Source: Candidatus Heimdallarchaeota archaeon
Lineage (GTDB): Archaea; Asgardarchaeota; Heimdallarchaeia; Heimdallarchaeales; Kariarchaeaceae
Assembly (NCBI GenBank): GCA_026702845.1
Contig: JADCLS010000013.1
Coordinates: 62,001-126,000, forward strand
Direction of reading: 5' to 3'
DNA: 64,000 bases
The position numbers were made by a program, and so were the translations under genes. The notes under the pieces are model-generated. The model was not told the origin of the DNA. It saw only the letters and a program-made list of their open reading frames with translations, and did no database searches. Positions 35,796-44,481 of the stretch are shown here, piece after piece (position 1 is the stretch's first letter; each line of letters opens with the position of its first letter).

Positions 35796-37999
35796 GTATC
35801 AGCAAGTTTATTGATTCAGCTAGAGTAGCACGAGCAAAAAAAATTTCATCTAAAAAAGTGTTAGAATTTGAAATAATAAAAAAAGATCCACTAATCACCT
35901 TTATGGTTATACAAGGGTCATCAAGAGATCCGTATATAGTAATAATTGATTTAGAGAAGAGAGAGGCAGTGCATTCATGTCCAGATTTCAATAGAAGATA
36001 CCAGTATTGTAAGCATTTTGGTAAATTATTTCTTTCACTAGATCCAACACTGTTTAATCAATTCGCCAGTGTATCCCTTCACAAGATTTCAGTTAAGGTA
36101 AAAGAGAGATTACAGGGATTAAAATCTGCAATAATCTCTGAAAATATCGAATCTGAGGATTTTAATGAAGATATAGATCTGAAAGATGCCATTATGAGCT
36201 ATTTGGATTCTAAATCCCCGCTTCTTCTATCATACATTACCAATAGTATTAAGGCGGAAATAAAAGGAATATCATTTCTAGAGTATCTTAACAAAGTATC
36301 GTATTATTTAGAAATAATCCCTGGAAATAAGCAAAAAGTGTTTGCACAAGAATTGGCAAAAGATTTGGAAGATGATATCATTTCCAATTTAGATGTATTT
36401 TTCCAGACTTTCAATGCAAAAGAGATAATTTACAAGCTCGAAATTTGTTCTTTATTATCACATCTATGTAACCGAATGAATATTCGGGTACCACTGATTA
36501 ATATTCAGTTCAACAATTTATCGAAAAGAGAACTTGGAGATACTATTGCATGTATTGATCTTCTATATCAATTCAATTCAGATATTTTTGAGCAAATTTT
36601 ACATCATCTTCCTAGCTCATTCAATTATAATAATGAGATATCTGAAATTTATCATCGAATACTTAGATCATTCACTTTTTCAGGATCTAGAAATATAATT
36701 CTAAAAAATTGGATTAATCATAAACTAAAAAGATCATCTGAGTATTTGTTTACAAATGATTACATAGATGAATATCTCAAATATATAATGCTATCCAATA
36801 ATGAGAGATTCAATTATAAGGTATCTATATACAAAGAATTGGGCCATATATCAACTAAGTTGCTCGAGGCCAATCCTGGGTTCAGATTCATTATAGGAGA
36901 GATAAAACAAAGTGAAAGAGAATATATCACCCAGCAAGAGTATAATGACCATAGAACTTTTTTTGAATGGCTGAAGCAGGATAATAAAACATGTTCATAC
37001 ATTGAAAAACCTAGAAATCGAGTTCCTGAAGCATTACTGAATTCACAGGGCATAATTGTTCAATGGAAATTAAACATCAATCAAGTATTTCCTGAAAAAT
37101 TTGAAGCTTTTGATGGATCAACAAGATTGGTTCTGGAACAGCATTCACCTCATTTCAAAGTATTACAACCATTTGATTTTACATTAAATGATAACATTCG
37201 CCGTAATGAATATGGCTATACTAAATCTTTCAAGGCACAATATATCATCACTTCAGATCAGGTGGTAAATCTTGTTTTACAAGGCAATGAAATTATTTCT
37301 AATGTATTACCCTGGCATTTACTATCAAAATTTGCCAATACAGGGTATATTAATGGAGGAGAAGTATCATTAGCAATAACAGAATGTATCAATAAAGCAT
37401 TTATCTATGGGAGCGTAGCTCTCAAAAGTGCCCTTATAAAGATTTCAAAACTAGGAAAAACTGGTTTGAGTAATGAGATCTATGAAGAAATGCATAAGGT
37501 TCTAAAGAGTGATACTGGAAGATTGAATGCTACTTCTCGACCACTAGCCAAGAATATTTTGAATGTGGAAGGTGATGAATTACAAGAATTATTAAATTTC
37601 CATTCTCATGAGGAAACGAAACAGCTATTGTTAATAATAAAATCTGCACGATCATCTAATTCAGTATTAGCTTTTAGAAAATCGATCATTGATGGAATCC
37701 TTAGGTCAATAATTAACGATACCTCACACTGGGTAAAATTCCTGCAATCATTTGCAATTCGAGAGGATATCGGCCATTATTTCCCAATTAAACTAGAATT
37801 TAAAGCCTTGATCAAAAAAGAATTGGAAATACTGAAAAAACAACTTGAAAAGGAGATAATCAATACACACCAGTTGTTTAAAAAACCATTAGGTGAGCTT
37901 ATTTGCTCAACTGCAAAAATATCACCTTCACAATCAATATCAGATTTTGATCGTGAGGAAATCAATAAACAGATTAAAAATATTCATGAAAGTATGTAA
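35792..37999 (+). CDS. SWIM-type zinc-finger protein, YehQ-like
   Basis: A 735-residue protein. Residues 60-74 read HSCPDF followed by YCKH, a SWIM finger in which the first of the usual ligands (C-x-C-x(n)-C-x-H) is His instead of Cys. Just before it lie a basic N-terminus and a beta-rich strand pair (LITFMVIQGSSRDPYIVIIDLE), as in other SWIM proteins. The rest is helical with no domain I can name. It starts at an ATG that overlaps the VWA stop (ATGA), with GAGGTG 11 bases upstream. Third gene of the MoxR-VWA-SWIM unit; DNA or protein binding is inferred from SWIM family behaviour. Confidence 0.82.
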   Translation: MSISKFIDSARVARAKKISSKKVLEFEIIKKDPLITFMVIQGSSRDPYIVIIDLEKREAVHSCPDFNRRYQYCKHFGKLFLSLDPTLFNQFASVSLHKISVKVKERLQGLKSAIISENIESEDFNEDIDLKDAIMSYLDSKSPLLLSYITNSIKAEIKGISFLEYLNKVSYYLEIIPGNKQKVFAQELAKDLEDDIISNLDVFFQTFNAKEIIYKLEICSLLSHLCNRMNIRVPLINIQFNNLSKRELGDTIACIDLLYQFNSDIFEQILHHLPSSFNYNNEISEIYHRILRSFTFSGSRNIILKNWINHKLKRSSEYLFTNDYIDEYLKYIMLSNNERFNYKVSIYKELGHISTKLLEANPGFRFIIGEIKQSEREYITQQEYNDHRTFFEWLKQDNKTCSYIEKPRNRVPEALLNSQGIIVQWKLNINQVFPEKFEAFDGSTRLVLEQHSPHFKVLQPFDFTLNDNIRRNEYGYTKSFKAQYIITSDQVVNLVLQGNEIISNVLPWHLLSKFANTGYINGGEVSLAITECINKAFIYGSVALKSALIKISKLGKTGLSNEIYEEMHKVLKSDTGRLNATSRPLAKNILNVEGDELQELLNFHSHEETKQLLLIIKSARSSNSVLAFRKSIIDGILRSIINDTSHWVKFLQSFAIREDIGHYFPIKLEFKALIKKELEILKKQLEKEIINTHQLFKKPLGELICSTAKISPSQSISDFDREEINKQIKNIHESM

Positions 38000-38071
38000 A
38001 AATGTAAATTAAAGGCTATTTCCATGTTTTCCAAATTAGTACTGGAAAAAAATGTAAGTGAGAAAGGGAAG

Positions 38072-38080
38072 AGTTTTATA
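38072..38080 (+). promoter_or_regulatory. TATA box of the glutamine synthetase gene
   Basis: AGTTTTATA at 38072-38080 lies about 25 bases before ATG 38103, consistent with a leaderless transcript. Confidence 0.5.
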
Positions 38081-38102
38081 GTTAATTTTCTCATTCGGGA
38101 AT

Positions 38103-40193
38103 ATGAATTTGAAAGAAATCTATGGTAAAAACGTCTTCAGTAGGAAGGTGATGAAAGAACGTCTTCCTCAAGATGTTTATGATAAATTGATTGAAACTAT
38201 AGAAAAAGGTGCTGTTCTTGATATCAGTATCGCTAGCACAGTCGCACAAGCTATGAAGGATTGGGCTATAGAAAAAGGTGCAACTCATTATACACACTGG
38301 TTTCAGCCACTAAGTCGAGGTACAGCAGAGAAACATGATAGTTTCTTATCAGCTGAGACATTACATTATGGTGAGGCTATCATTAAATTTACAAAAGATG
38401 AATTAATCCAAGCAGAACCTGATGCTAGCTCATTTCCATCTGGAGGGATGCGATCCACTTTCGAAGCTAGAGGATACACCGTTTGGGATCCAACTAGTCC
38501 GGTATTCCTCATGGAAACAGGTGTGGCAATCACATTATGTATTCCATCAATTTTTACGTCATATAATGGTGATGCACTTGATAAAAAAACTCCTTTAATG
38601 AGATCTATCAAGGCAGTGGATCGAGCTACCCGTACACTATTAGAGCTACTAGGTCATAATTATGAACGTGTATATCCCACATTAGGAGCAGAACAGGAAT
38701 ATTTTCTCATTAACAAGGATTTATTCATGGATAGACCAGATTTACGTTTGACTGGAAGAACACTTCTTGGTAAGGAAAGTCCACGAGGACAAAAATTAGA
38801 AGATCATTATTTTGGCACTATTAGACCAGATGTGTTGAATTTCATGTCTGATCTGGAACTAGAGGCATATAAAATAGGTATTCCCATTACCACTAGACAC
38901 AATGAGGTTGCCCCATCTCAATTTGAACTTGCCCCAATTTTTGAGCATGCCAATATAGCTAATGACAAAAATAAACTTCTGATGGAGATCATGCCAAAGA
39001 TTGCCCATCGTCATGGTTTTGAAGTACTTCTTCATGAGAAACCTTTCAAAGCCGTTAATGGTAGTGGAAAACACAATAATTTCTCCCTAATGACAAGTTC
39101 AGGTAGAAATCTCTTTGATATAGGAAATTCTGAACTCGAGCAATTAGAATTTTTATTATTCATCAATATAGTATTACTTGCCGTATACAAACGTGGGGAG
39201 TTATTACGTGCATCTGTAGCTTCTCCAGGAAATGATTTTAGATTAGGAGCAAATGAAGCACCACCAGGGATAATATCTGTATTCCTAGGTTCTACAATCA
39301 CGTCGATTCTGGATAAAATAGCAGAGGGATCCTTTGAAGAGAATAATGTTGAAGGAACATTTGTTAGTTTGGAACTGGATCAACTCCCACATGTGAAGAA
39401 AGATAACACAGATAGAAATCGAACCTCACCTTTTGCTTTCACTGGAAATAAATTTGAATTCCGGGCCGTAGGCTCATCACAATCACTGGGCTTTCCCAAC
39501 ACATTTCTCAATACTATCATTGCTGAAGCTATGGAAGACGTAAGTAAAACCCTGAAAAAACACCTCAATGGAGATCTACGCATTGCGATTCTTGAAACAA
39601 TAAAGGAGGTATATAAAAAATCCAACAAGATTGTTTATAATGGCAATAATTATTCAGATGAATGGGTGAAAGAGGCAAGTGATAGAAAATTACTCAATAT
39701 CAAAACCAGCTTCGATGCACTCCAACTACTTACTAAAGAGAATCATCAAAAATTATTTGAGAGATATAATGTTTTGACTGAAAAGGAATTGATAGCTAGA
39801 TACTCAATAGATATGGATCATCTTAGTAGTTTAATTGAGATCGAGGCAAACACTCTTATTTATATGGTTGATAACGGAGTAGTTCCAGCAGTACTGAGAT
39901 ATTTCCAGGAAACAGGATTATTATCAGAAAAAATACATCCACTACTAAAAGGATTGCAAGATGAATTGCTCGGATTATTTGATTTATTGCAGAGCAGTGT
40001 AAGAGAATTGAAATCCATACTTAAAACATTTGTATCGCTTGATGATGTGGAAGCAGCAAAACTGGGTTCATATGAGATGCGAGATATAATGGAAAAAATC
40101 AGAAAGTATAGTGACGATCTGGAGGGACATATTCCAGAGGATATCTGGCCATATCCAACCTATATAGATCTTTTGCATTCAACTGAAGAGTAG
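38103..40193 (+). CDS. glnN: glutamine synthetase, type III
   Basis: Makes glutamine from glutamate, ammonia and ATP. At 696 residues it is of the large GSIII class (dodecameric; about 700 residues), not the GSI class usual in archaea. GSIII-specific sequence is clear at the N-terminus (GKNVFSRKVMKERLP, THYTHWFQPLSRGTAEKHD). Catalytic-barrel motifs are LGAEQEYFLI (metal Glu), ITTRHNEVAPSQFELAP, NGSGKHNNFSL (ammonia and ATP site) and RTSPFAFTGNKFEFRAVGSS. It has its own TATA-like box and stands alone on the plus strand. No PII protein gene is near. A bacterial-type enzyme in an archaeal setting suggests past gene transfer. Confidence 0.95.
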   Translation: MNLKEIYGKNVFSRKVMKERLPQDVYDKLIETIEKGAVLDISIASTVAQAMKDWAIEKGATHYTHWFQPLSRGTAEKHDSFLSAETLHYGEAIIKFTKDELIQAEPDASSFPSGGMRSTFEARGYTVWDPTSPVFLMETGVAITLCIPSIFTSYNGDALDKKTPLMRSIKAVDRATRTLLELLGHNYERVYPTLGAEQEYFLINKDLFMDRPDLRLTGRTLLGKESPRGQKLEDHYFGTIRPDVLNFMSDLELEAYKIGIPITTRHNEVAPSQFELAPIFEHANIANDKNKLLMEIMPKIAHRHGFEVLLHEKPFKAVNGSGKHNNFSLMTSSGRNLFDIGNSELEQLEFLLFINIVLLAVYKRGELLRASVASPGNDFRLGANEAPPGIISVFLGSTITSILDKIAEGSFEENNVEGTFVSLELDQLPHVKKDNTDRNRTSPFAFTGNKFEFRAVGSSQSLGFPNTFLNTIIAEAMEDVSKTLKKHLNGDLRIAILETIKEVYKKSNKIVYNGNNYSDEWVKEASDRKLLNIKTSFDALQLLTKENHQKLFERYNVLTEKELIARYSIDMDHLSSLIEIEANTLIYMVDNGVVPAVLRYFQETGLLSEKIHPLLKGLQDELLGLFDLLQSSVRELKSILKTFVSLDDVEAAKLGSYEMRDIMEKIRKYSDDLEGHIPEDIWPYPTYIDLLHSTEE

Positions 40194-40251
40194 AAGATTT
40201 TATCCTTTATTCAATAGATTATCTTATATTTTCTTTTATTCTTAATATACT

Positions 40252-40950
40252 ATGGTTAAAATAGATTCATGGATGGATCAATATAGTATATCTTGTAGCA
40301 GGACCAAATTTAAAGAAGCAATTACTCATCCATCTGTGCGATCTAATTCTGAACATAAAATGGATTATGAACAACTTGAGACCATAGGGGATGCAGTATT
40401 GGATCTATTAATATTGGATTATATCCTGAAACTATATCCTGATGCCTCACCTTCACAATTAACACGAGGACGATCGAATATCGTAAATAATCATGTTCTC
40501 GGAAAGGCAGCAAAGAAATTGGAACTAGATACAATACTCATAACTGATTCCGGGTATGAAATCACAAACCGTGATCTATCAAATTCATTGGAGGCGATAG
40601 TGGGGGCGATATACCAGGATTCAGGCCTAGACAGCTGTAAGCAATTATTAGATGGATTGATGCCTTTGCTTGAAAAGATAATCAATGAAGAGTATGGAGG
40701 GTTAGATATCAATGCACTGCAATCAAATCCAATTGGTAGATTACAGGATTTTCTTCAGAAGAATAATGCACCACTACCCATATATTCCCTGATCAGCAAA
40801 TCTGGCCCGGATAACGATCCCACCTTTGACATAGTCTGTTTGGTTGAGTATAAAAATACGATCTATTCTGAACATGGACATGCTTCAAGCAAAAAGAGGG
40901 GTAAGGAAATAGCTGCAAGAAAAATACTCAAGAGGCTAAATAAACACTAA
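40252..40950 (+). CDS. rnc: ribonuclease III with dsRNA-binding domain
   Basis: A 232-residue RNase III, which cuts double-stranded RNA with 2-base 3' overhangs in rRNA and small-RNA processing. The catalytic signature is YEQLETIGDAVLDLLI (E-x-x-G-D-A-V-L), the partner acidic site is SLEAIVGAIYQDSG (EAxxGAxY-x-D), and ITHPSVRSNSE is the start of the domain. A dsRNA-binding domain fills residues 160-230 (NPIGRLQDFLQ to KKRGKEIAARKILKRL, with the typical K-x-x-A-x-x-x-A/I-L ending). Length is normal. RNase III is rare in archaea. Its TAA stop overlaps the stop of the convergent gene by four bases. Confidence 0.95.
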   Translation: MVKIDSWMDQYSISCSRTKFKEAITHPSVRSNSEHKMDYEQLETIGDAVLDLLILDYILKLYPDASPSQLTRGRSNIVNNHVLGKAAKKLELDTILITDSGYEITNRDLSNSLEAIVGAIYQDSGLDSCKQLLDGLMPLLEKIINEEYGGLDINALQSNPIGRLQDFLQKNNAPLPIYSLISKSGPDNDPTFDIVCLVEYKNTIYSEHGHASSKKRGKEIAARKILKRLNKH

Positions 40951-41663
40951 TCTCGAATGAGAATAATTCTCCGATCCAGCTCAACCTTTTCAAATAATTC
41001 TGTAGGGTTTTGAGAGGAGATACCTTCTTTGAAGTGTGGAATTAATAAAATCACATTAGCATCATAGGCAAATATCTTTTCAATTATCAATCGAGTACCT
41101 CTTTTATTAATAAAAAAATATTCATTAAAACTATCACAGCTGATAAGAAGATAATCAATCTCATTATTCATTATTTTAAGGATACCATCTTGATCAGAAA
41201 CTAGTTCTGCTCTTCCAATATTGTCACATATGGATAGAAATAGATTTTGTCCCTCATTTTCGGGTTCAGATGCCATTATCGTTACTGAACCTAAGTTATT
41301 ACCCAGGAGGAGTAGTATATCAGAAATTAATTTAGAATTGGAGTAGGTCAATATATGGTCTGTTGATTGTATGAAATGAGCCAAATGTTTACTCATTACT
41401 TGAGAGCTTGTAGTTATACGTTTCAAAATAAATTCAAGAGTTGTTGATAAATCTATAGCCGCATTTATTTGAGATTCATAAAAGTGAAGAATGGCCATAT
41501 CAGAAAATTCATTTTGTAGTCTCTGTAATGCTTCTTTGATCTGATGTTTGTCTAGATTGTAATCGAGAGCTATTTTGATAAAATCTAAGAATATTTCAGT
41601 GGATCCTGACACTCTATTAGCTAATAATCTTTCTATTCTAGTTAGATAATTCAATCGTCTCAA
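40947..41663 (-). CDS. eIF2B-alpha-like (IF-2B family) protein
   Basis: A 238-residue protein resembling the initiation-factor 2B/ribose-bisphosphate isomerase fold. STDHILTYSNSKLISDILL matches the family's D-x-I-L-T-x-S-x-S segment, and LLISCDSF followed by FINKRGTRLIIEKIFAYDANVILLIPHFK matches the later G-A-D ... N-K-x-G-T ... region. The usual catalytic Cys and Asp of the sugar isomerases are not clear (SCDSF remains at the Asp site), so it may be a regulatory or moonlighting relative. Its TTG start overlaps the folP stop (TTGA), so it is the last gene of the EamA-folK-folP unit. Confidence 0.75.
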   Translation of the reverse strand: MRRLNYLTRIERLLANRVSGSTEIFLDFIKIALDYNLDKHQIKEALQRLQNEFSDMAILHFYESQINAAIDLSTTLEFILKRITTSSQVMSKHLAHFIQSTDHILTYSNSKLISDILLLLGNNLGSVTIMASEPENEGQNLFLSICDNIGRAELVSDQDGILKIMNNEIDYLLISCDSFNEYFFINKRGTRLIIEKIFAYDANVILLIPHFKEGISSQNPTELFEKVELDRRIILIRD

Positions 41664-42502
41664 CTCTTAAGAATAGCATCAGTCATCTTGGCAACTCTAA
41701 CCATTTGTTTAACATCATGGACACGAATAATATTTGCACCACGAACAATCCCTACAGCCACTGTTGCGGCAGTTCCCTCTACACGCTCATCAGGAGGCAA
41801 ATCCAGTGTGTACCCGATAAATGATTTTCTAGATGGGCCAAGCAGAATTGGGAAACCAAGGGATTTTAACTCTGAAAGTTTATTTAGTAATATTAGATTC
41901 TGCTCCACAGTTTTGCCAAAGCCGATTCCAGGATCTAGGATAATACATTCATCTTGAATACCATTCTCCCGTGCGAGTGTAACTGAAACCAGTAACTCCC
42001 TCTTTATATCCTCTACAAGATCCTCATATTCCACACCTACATATCTGCCACCTAAACCCTGCTGTTCATCAACTTCTTTGGGTTTGCTCCTGTTGTGCAT
42101 AATAACTATTGGACATTTAGTTTCAGCGACTACTTTAGCCATGAGTGGATCCATCTGTAATCCCCATACATCATTCACCCAATCAGCTCCTGCTTCAAGA
42201 GCTTGACGAGCTACTTCAGCCTTATAAGTATCTACCGAGATCGGTATATCTGTCATAGCCCGAATTTCCTTGATAACAGGAATGACTCGTTTAATCTCCT
42301 CTTTTTCTGAAATAATGACACTCCCAGGTCTGGTGCTCTCTCCTCCAATATCAAGGATGTCAACTCCAGCCTCTAAAAATTCAGTAACTTGTCTTTTAAT
42401 TTCATCAAGCGATTTAAGCAATACACCATCGCCTGAAAATGAATCATCAGTTACATTGACTATTCCCATAATATAGGTTTGTTTTGTCCAATCAAGTGGC
42501 AT
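41660..42502 (-). CDS. folP: dihydropteroate synthase
   Basis: Condenses dihydropterin pyrophosphate with p-aminobenzoate to dihydropteroate (folate pathway), the sulfonamide target in bacteria. The 280 residues hold the family signature IMGIVNVTDDSFSGDG, the second signature GVDILDIGGESTRPGS, SVDTYKAEVARQA, DVWGLQMDP, VIMHNRSKP, LDPGIGFGKT, LLGPSRKSFIG and IIRVHDVKQ. All substrate-contacting blocks are present. It follows folK with a 45-base gap. In archaea that use methanopterin, FolP-like genes may act in that or another pterin path; with folK adjacent, a folate-type pterin pathway is the simplest reading. Confidence 0.95.
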   Translation of the reverse strand: MPLDWTKQTYIMGIVNVTDDSFSGDGVLLKSLDEIKRQVTEFLEAGVDILDIGGESTRPGSVIISEKEEIKRVIPVIKEIRAMTDIPISVDTYKAEVARQALEAGADWVNDVWGLQMDPLMAKVVAETKCPIVIMHNRSKPKEVDEQQGLGGRYVGVEYEDLVEDIKRELLVSVTLARENGIQDECIILDPGIGFGKTVEQNLILLNKLSELKSLGFPILLGPSRKSFIGYTLDLPPDERVEGTAATVAVGIVRGANIIRVHDVKQMVRVAKMTDAILKS

Positions 42503-42547
42503 ATTCGACCTCTCTAGGTTGCCAATCTTATAAGTTTGGGATCAGAT

Positions 42548-43048
42548 TTACTCAGTTTTATCATAAATTTTGTCTTTTATTCTCGATATACCATCTTGAT
42601 TAATTTCTTCAACCAACGCTGAAATACTTTTTCCTTTGATAGGATGTATCCATTGGCCAGCAATATCTGCTAGAGGAACCAGCACGAAGGCTCGATGGAT
42701 CATCTCTGGATGTGGAATGATAAGATTTTCAGTCTCAATGACCACTGAACCATATAGGAGAATATCAATATCAATGATTCTTGGACCCCAGTTGAAAGTT
42801 TTTTTTCTTCCCAGACGTTTTTCCAATAGTTTGATCTCGGTTAACAATTCTAAAGGTGGTTTTTCAGTCTCTATTTCAACACACATATTAAGAAAATCAG
42901 CTTGATCTTCAAATCCCCATGGCAGGGTCTCATATACTGGAGATAGTGAGATTACTGTACCGAATACGGATATACCTTGAATACACTGCTGTAAATTTTC
43001 CAATCTATTTCCTACATTTGTACCTATTCCTAGTAAAACTGCTACCAA
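42548..43048 (-). CDS. folK: HPPK: 6-hydroxymethyl-7,8-dihydropterin pyrophosphokinase
   Basis: Transfers pyrophosphate from ATP to 6-hydroxymethyl-dihydropterin to give the substrate of FolP. The 166 residues show AVLLGIGTNVGNRLENLQ, SPVYETLPWGFEDQADFLNM (pterin site) and the signature GPRIIDIDILLYG (R-x-x-D-x-D). Translation starts at TTG 43048; the choice is fixed by a full AAGGAGGT ribosome-binding site 7 bases before it. That site lies within the last codons of the upstream EamA gene, so the two are translationally coupled. Length is normal for the family. Confidence 0.95.
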   Translation of the reverse strand: MVAVLLGIGTNVGNRLENLQQCIQGISVFGTVISLSPVYETLPWGFEDQADFLNMCVEIETEKPPLELLTEIKLLEKRLGRKKTFNWGPRIIDIDILLYGSVVIETENLIIPHPEMIHRAFVLVPLADIAGQWIHPIKGKSISALVEEINQDGISRIKDKIYDKTE

Positions 43049-43051
43049 GTC

Positions 43052-43933
43052 CTATACCTCCTTGTCATAATGAACAAAAATAACACCAAATACAATTAAG
43101 ATGAATCCCAGGATAGCAATAATATCCAATTGCTCTCCAAGCAAAAACCATGAGGTCAATGCTCCAGAAAATGGGATAATATTAGTGCTTGGTGCAATTT
43201 TTCCAGCACCAAACACTTCTATTGCCTTATAATGTATAATATATGCGATAAATGAAGATCCAACACCCATAAATAAAAACCAAAATATCACCTCCATTTC
43301 CAGGATGAAATATTTCGGGATAGAATGATTAACTAGAACAACTGGAAGTAGAATGAGAGTGCCTAAGATTTCAGACCATCCTGTAATGGCGATGGCTGAC
43401 ATTCCTGTATTGCTAGCTCGCTTTGAGAATGAGAATGAGCTACCCCACATGGTCACTGCAGTGAGAATGATCAAATTTCCCAAGAGAGTGCCTCGATTTT
43501 CAGATACTCCTACAATGAGCATCACACCAAAAATTCCAGAAATAACTGAAATCATTTTTCTCTTAGTCATTTTCTCCCCCAGTAATAAAACACCAAATAA
43601 CATAGTCATCAATGGGTTCATGGAGACTAGTAAGGATGCGATTGACGCATTTGTCTTTGTTAATCCAAAATAGAAAATAGAATTATTTACTGCCACCCCG
43701 GTAATCGATAGGCCAAAAAGTGAGATCCAAACAGATTTATCACAAGGATAAAAGTTATCTCGTGTACGTAATCCCCAAATAAGAACTGGGATAAACATAA
43801 TGGATGCGAGTGCAAAACGACCAAAGGTGATTTCAATAGGAGTGAAATTATACTTACTTAAGATTGCACCACCCACAATGGATATTCCCCATACTGATGT
43901 ACTAATGAATGGGAAGAAAACTTCTGATCTCAA
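43052..43933 (-). CDS. EamA/DMT-superfamily transporter
   Basis: A 293-residue inner-membrane transporter with ten hydrophobic helices arranged as two EamA repeats of about 145 residues each. The N-terminal repeat has WGISIVGGAILSKY, PIEITFGRFALASI and the internal LVSMNPLMTMLFGVLLLGEKMTKRK, and the second repeat has ITAVTMWGSS, IKAIEVFGAGKIAP-like sequence and FILIVFGVIFVHYDKE. Members export metabolites or amino acids or import purines. It leads a unit with folK and folP, so a pterin or p-aminobenzoate cargo is possible but unproven. Confidence 0.9.
   Translation of the reverse strand: MRSEVFFPFISTSVWGISIVGGAILSKYNFTPIEITFGRFALASIMFIPVLIWGLRTRDNFYPCDKSVWISLFGLSITGVAVNNSIFYFGLTKTNASIASLLVSMNPLMTMLFGVLLLGEKMTKRKMISVISGIFGVMLIVGVSENRGTLLGNLIILTAVTMWGSSFSFSKRASNTGMSAIAITGWSEILGTLILLPVVLVNHSIPKYFILEMEVIFWFLFMGVGSSFIAYIIHYKAIEVFGAGKIAPSTNIIPFSGALTSWFLLGEQLDIIAILGFILIVFGVIFVHYDKEV
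43056..43063 (-). promoter_or_regulatory. strong ribosome-binding site of folK
   Basis: AAGGAGGT on the minus strand, 7 bases before the TTG start of folK and inside the final codons of the EamA gene. Such a complete site is unusual here, where first genes look leaderless, and it fixes the folK start. Confidence 0.8.
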
Positions 43934-44118
43934 TAACTCTCATCTTTTTTTGTTTCTAATTAAACTATGTAATAATACCATTTGTGCATATAAATAAAAT
44001 AGGAAAAAACCGCACTATATATATCTAATAATAGTAAAATTAGTGTTTTTAATAAGAATTAGATTTTCAATAATATAGATAAAACAACCTTTTTGAATAT
44101 AGTAAATAAAATACTATT

Positions 44119-44481
44119 ATGAGCGAAGAATTACTTAAAGCAATGATTGAAGTTTTTCCAAATGAAAATATGACTGTCCCATATATCGAACTTAAATTCC
44201 GCTATGGAGGAAGATTTGGTATGGATGTCCTAGAAGAGACTTTACAGAAGCTCATTGACATGGGATATATGACTTCTTATGAATTTGCTGGGAATGTAAA
44301 TTACAAAAACCTAAAAGATCTCCCTATTAGTTTCTCTGGTGGATCTACCACCACAGTAACACCTGCAGGCGATGGTAGTATGGCTTCAGATATTGCAGGT
44401 ATTTTAAATGCAATGGCTGATAAAATCGGAGATTCAAATATTACTAAAATGGTATCTGATTTCAAAAATAAGTATGCCTAA
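44119..44481 (+). CDS. small protein with winged-helix-like N-terminus
   Basis: A 120-residue protein of unknown function. Residues 1-65 follow a helix-turn-helix pattern (SEELLKAMIEVFP, VPYIELKFRYG, VLEETLQKLIDMGYMTSYEF) with a beta wing, suggesting DNA or protein binding. Residues 70-90 are a Gly/Ser/Thr-rich linker, and residues 90-120 form one amphipathic helix (ASDIAGILNAMADKIGDS to FKNKYA). A TATA-like GAATATAGTAAATAAAAT lies about 25 bases before the ATG. Its stop overlaps the stop of the convergent amidohydrolase by four bases. Confidence 0.7.
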   Translation: MSEELLKAMIEVFPNENMTVPYIELKFRYGGRFGMDVLEETLQKLIDMGYMTSYEFAGNVNYKNLKDLPISFSGGSTTTVTPAGDGSMASDIAGILNAMADKIGDSNITKMVSDFKNKYA

